Of a stretch of 64,000 nt of DNA, positions 61,661 to 64,000 are shown one piece after another. Position 1 is the stretch's first letter, and each line of letters begins with the position of its first letter. The notes under the pieces were generated by a model that had not been told where the DNA came from, ran no database searches, and saw nothing but the letters and a program-made list of their open reading frames with translations. Origin of the DNA: Hoylesella loescheii DSM 19665 = JCM 12249 = ATCC 15930. GTDB taxonomy: Bacteria > Bacteroidota > Bacteroidia > Bacteroidales > Bacteroidaceae. The stretch is from the NCBI RefSeq assembly GCF_000378085.1, contig NZ_KB899221.1:1-64000 (forward strand). Direction: 5' to 3'. The position numbers and the translations under genes were made by a program.

Positions 61661-62866
61661 ATGCAAAAGAAACTCACTTCATTACTCATACTCTTGGCAA
61701 CGCTCTTCATCGTGAGTTGTCAAGAAGATGTGCCTGCACCCTACCCCGTTCCCAAAAACTTGCCCAACAAAACCATCTTTGTCTACATGCCATGGAGTGC
61801 CGCCAGAAACAACGAGACAGGTAGTTTGTACAACAATTTTCTGCAAAACATCGAAGATATTGAGGCTGCCATCGAGGCCGAAAAGGGATTGGGACGCAAT
61901 AAACTGATGGTGTTTATCGCCACATCAGCCAACCATGCGGTGCTGATAGAAGTGAAATATGCTGCCAATGGCAGATGTCAGCGCGACACGCTACAACACT
62001 TCGACAAGCACAACATGCCTGCTTACACCACGGCTAACGGCTTAGCAAGTTTGCTAAGCAAAGTAAAGGTGGAGGCTCCTGCCAAACAATACGCCCTCAT
62101 TGTGGGCTGCCATGGCACGGGTTGGCTTTTCTCAGAGGGTAAGAGCAGGGCTCGCACACGCTATTTCGGTGGAAGCGACCATTATTTTCAAACCAACATC
62201 CCCACGTTGGCTGCGGCCATAGAGCAAGCTAAGATGCGAATGCAATTCGTTATGTTCGACGACTGCTATATGTCTAACGTGGAAGTGGCCTACGAAATGC
62301 GCCACGCCACCGACTATCTCATTGGTTGTTGCAGCGAGATTATGGCCTACGGCATGCCCTATAAGAACATTTGGAAACACCTGACACAGCCAAAACCCAA
62401 CTATAAGGAGGTTGTTAACGAGTTCCACAATTTTTATTCGAACTATAAATGGCCATACGGCAACATCGGCGTTACCGATTGCAGCAAGGTGGAAGAAGTG
62501 GCTGCGCGCATGAAAACGATTAACGCCGCAACCGCAAACAATGCCAAGCTCATTGATTGGAAAGACATTCAGCGACTTGACGGGTACGAAAAGACCATCT
62601 TTTTTGACATGGGCGACTACGTGAACAAGCTCTGCAACACACCCGAAACACAGTCAATGGCACATGAGATGCAATCTGCCCTTGCCCAGTTGGTCCCATA
62701 TAAGTCTTATACTCCATATATTTACACAGCCCTTGAGCAACATTACCCTTCAACAATCCCCGTAAATGCGTATTGCGGAATTACCATCAGCGACCCCACG
62801 CAGTCGGATTTCGAAAACGCCTTAACCACCAAAAGGGAAACCAGTTGGTGGAAAGCAACACATTAA
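61661..62866 (+). CDS. Clostripain-family (C11) cysteine peptidase lipoprotein
   Basis: The ATG at 61661 gives 401 residues, with a lipobox (LLATLFIVSC-Q). The fold is caspase-like: KTIFVYMPWSAARNN, then the catalytic His in GCHGTGWLF and the catalytic Cys in FDDCYMSNVEVAYEM, followed by LIGCCSEIMAYGMPY. C11 peptidases cleave after Arg or Lys and may process surface or imported proteins. An upstream in-frame start at 61607 would put residues before the signal and is unlikely. Substrate unknown. Confidence 0.88.
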   Translation: MQKKLTSLLILLATLFIVSCQEDVPAPYPVPKNLPNKTIFVYMPWSAARNNETGSLYNNFLQNIEDIEAAIEAEKGLGRNKLMVFIATSANHAVLIEVKYAANGRCQRDTLQHFDKHNMPAYTTANGLASLLSKVKVEAPAKQYALIVGCHGTGWLFSEGKSRARTRYFGGSDHYFQTNIPTLAAAIEQAKMRMQFVMFDDCYMSNVEVAYEMRHATDYLIGCCSEIMAYGMPYKNIWKHLTQPKPNYKEVVNEFHNFYSNYKWPYGNIGVTDCSKVEEVAARMKTINAATANNAKLIDWKDIQRLDGYEKTIFFDMGDYVNKLCNTPETQSMAHEMQSALAQLVPYKSYTPYIYTALEQHYPSTIPVNAYCGITISDPTQSDFENALTTKRETSWWKATH

Positions 62867-62940
62867 TAATAGGAGTTGTACACTAAATATTAAGGATTTA
62901 TTCTAACGAATTAAGCGATTAATCTAACAACTTAACAAGC

Positions 62941-62982
62941 AAATGCCTACGTCTTTCAGTATTTCGAAGACGTAGGCATTTG
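62941..62982. terminator. Perfect hairpin after the clostripain gene
   Basis: AAATGCCTACGTCTT pairs with GAAGACGTAGGCATTT around a short loop. There is no T run, so it may be a bidirectional or weak terminator. Confidence 0.6.
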
Positions 62983-63031
62983 CATGATTGCCCACTAAAT
63001 TACACCAATAAGGCTGCGTCTAACATGATTA

Positions 63032-63519
63032 TACGCGAATTCGGGATAAAAGATGTTCGCTATGTCAACTATCGCATAGCGCTAGTTGGCGAGACGGCTA
63101 TTCGTTTTTTATCTATTCCTGCTCAAGAAAGCATCGTATCTTATCTCGAATTCACGTAACATTTGATACTAGCTTGGCACAATCTAGACGGTTCATTCCA
63201 CAGCCTATCACCGCCACCAATTCACCCTTCCTAGCTCCAAACGCCATCTTTCACACCTCATCATATAAGCTCTTATAGTGAGCTTTTTAAGCTCCCGCTT
63301 TGTTACAGCTAAGATGGAAACCTGTTCCAGATAAGTTGGAACAGTGTTCCAATTCAACTGGAACAGCATTCCAGATGACATGGAACAGCCGTCCAAAACA
63401 TATTTAACACGGTGATTAATGTAATCATGCATCATCAGGGCTTAGAAGTCGCATTCCCGGAACGATGAAAATGCGAACGACGGAAGGGTTAATTGGCGAG
63501 TTTGGGATAAGAAGCCATG
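63032..63519. repeat. Dispersed composite repeat element, copy C (inverted)
   Basis: On the opposite strand from copy A: one end module at 63032-63158 (matches 36727-36853), the core with TGGAACA/TGTTCCA palindromes (about 63319-63396), and at the right only a junction-like GGCGAGTTTGGGATAAG (63495-63511) where copy A has its other module. No gene is inside. Confidence 0.88.
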
Positions 63520-63625
63520 TACCATTTTACTGCGTTCGCTAGAACAAAACACCTGGTAAACAACGCGTCATCAGCAACTAAAAAACGGCCTGAACAAACA
63601 CCTTAAACTATCATACAAACACTTT

Positions 63626-63740
63626 TTGACGCTACAAAGATTGTTGTACTCTCCCTACAAGCACCTTGTAGTGCCCGTACAAGCATTTTGTAGTGCCACT
63701 ACAAGTGCTTTGTAGTGACCATACAAGCACTTTGTAGCAT
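63626..63740. repeat. Array 3 of 22-bp phased palindromes (TTGTAG-N5-CTACAA)
   Basis: Left arms start at 63644 (variant), 63666, 63688, 63710 and 63732, each 22 bp apart; a divergent unit precedes at 63626. It lies about 110 bp from repeat copy C. The gap 62867-63851 contains this array, repeat copy C and the hairpin at 62941. Confidence 0.9.
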
Positions 63741-63803
63741 CTTCAACAGTGCTCTATACAAATATCACTTGTGTGTTTAGCCTTGCACAAACATGGCATA
63801 TTA

Positions 63804-63847
63804 CTCCCCTCTCTCTTTGGAGAAGGGCTATGAGTGAGGCTTTTTTA
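63804..63847. terminator. Hairpin before the last minus-strand gene end
   Basis: CCCCTCTCT and GGAGAAGGG flank a short loop, followed by GAGTGAGGCTTTTTT. A terminator for plus-strand transcription, or a dispersed hairpin element common in this phylum. Confidence 0.4.
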
Positions 63848-63851
63848 TCCC

Positions 63852-64000
63852 TTATTCATAATCATCAATCACGTTATTCATAAAGTCCATCATGGGCTTG
63901 CCCACTTTAAATATCCGCGTCATCTCGTCTATCCAGGCATCACCCTCAAAGAAATTGTCGGGCACTTTCACCCATACGCAATAGTCTTTCATGCGCAGAT
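63852..64000 (-). CDS. C-terminal end of an unidentified protein, runs off the window
   Basis: The last 49 codons of a minus-strand gene with stop TAA at 63852-63854. The readable part contains WVKVPDNFFEGDAWIDEMTRIF and ends MNNVIDDYE. It is in good codon-like sequence, but too little is visible to assign a family. Confidence 0.6.
   Translation of the reverse strand, partial: LRMKDYCVWVKVPDNFFEGDAWIDEMTRIFKVGKPMMDFMNNVIDDYE

Overview
The window is a chromosomal segment from a member of the Bacteroidota, most likely Prevotellaceae. The evidence is: a complex I operon with fused nuoCD and no nuoE, nuoF or nuoG; many promoters of the Bacteroidota type (TTTG or TTG, 19-20 bp, then TAnnTTTG); almost no Shine-Dalgarno sequences; type IX secretion components; and an anaerobic ribonucleotide reductase. 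I cannot name the species. Most of the window is core metabolism and housekeeping, broken by unusually repeat-rich intergenic regions.

Layout. 1-815: the end of an insertion sequence that has cut feoB, leaving only its C-terminal 170 codons. 1126-11131: nuoA-B-CD-H-I-J-K-L-M-N, ended by an intrinsic terminator. 11308-12663: a cupin gene and a degenerate HxlR-like gene, divergent from a normal HxlR regulator. 13105-14988: a secreted GH35 beta-galactosidase. 15274-24279: cysE, an rRNA methyltransferase with a basic repetitive tail, a DPP-IV-like peptidase, purD, two membrane proteins, and zinc-transporter genes for the binding lipoprotein and ATPase but no permease. 24513-28098: a small conserved-looking ORF, rpe, a sodium/solute symporter and a two-gene envelope-stress-like pair. 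28950-31795: nrdD and nrdG. 32019-34895: an ECF sigma factor, a predicted small RNA, metY and two identical tRNA-Asp genes. 36908-47909: a long minus-strand run (dnaN, exonuclease, coaBC, porD-like, recN, TPR protein, recR, membrane protein, glycosyltransferase, acetyltransferase). 48189-49740: an SSB-tailed DUF3127 protein and lgt. 50603-56953 (minus): lipoprotein, ECF sigma, L,D-transpeptidase, a tiny type IX sorting-domain protein, rnz, lipoprotein and mazG. 57128-62866: pabB, pabC-like, valS and a clostripain-family lipoprotein. 63852-64000: the C-terminus of an unknown minus-strand gene.

The most interesting material is non-coding. (1) Three intergenic arrays share a 22-bp period and are built from the palindrome TTGTAG-N5-CTACAA. 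(2) Three copies of a roughly 330-590 bp dispersed element have inverted end modules of about 125 bp and a core of four 22-bp-phased palindromes of a different sequence (TGTTCCA..TGGAACA). (3) A predicted minus-strand RNA of about 72 nt at 32915-32987 has a near-ideal promoter, two hairpins and a U6 terminator. Eight bases of its terminator loop are complementary to the early coding region of the neighbouring metY. (4) Several AT-rich intergenic regions made of GAGTT-like units form long inverted repeats, including a 48-bp tandem repeat.

All calls come from reading the sequence by eye. No database search, folding or alignment program was run.
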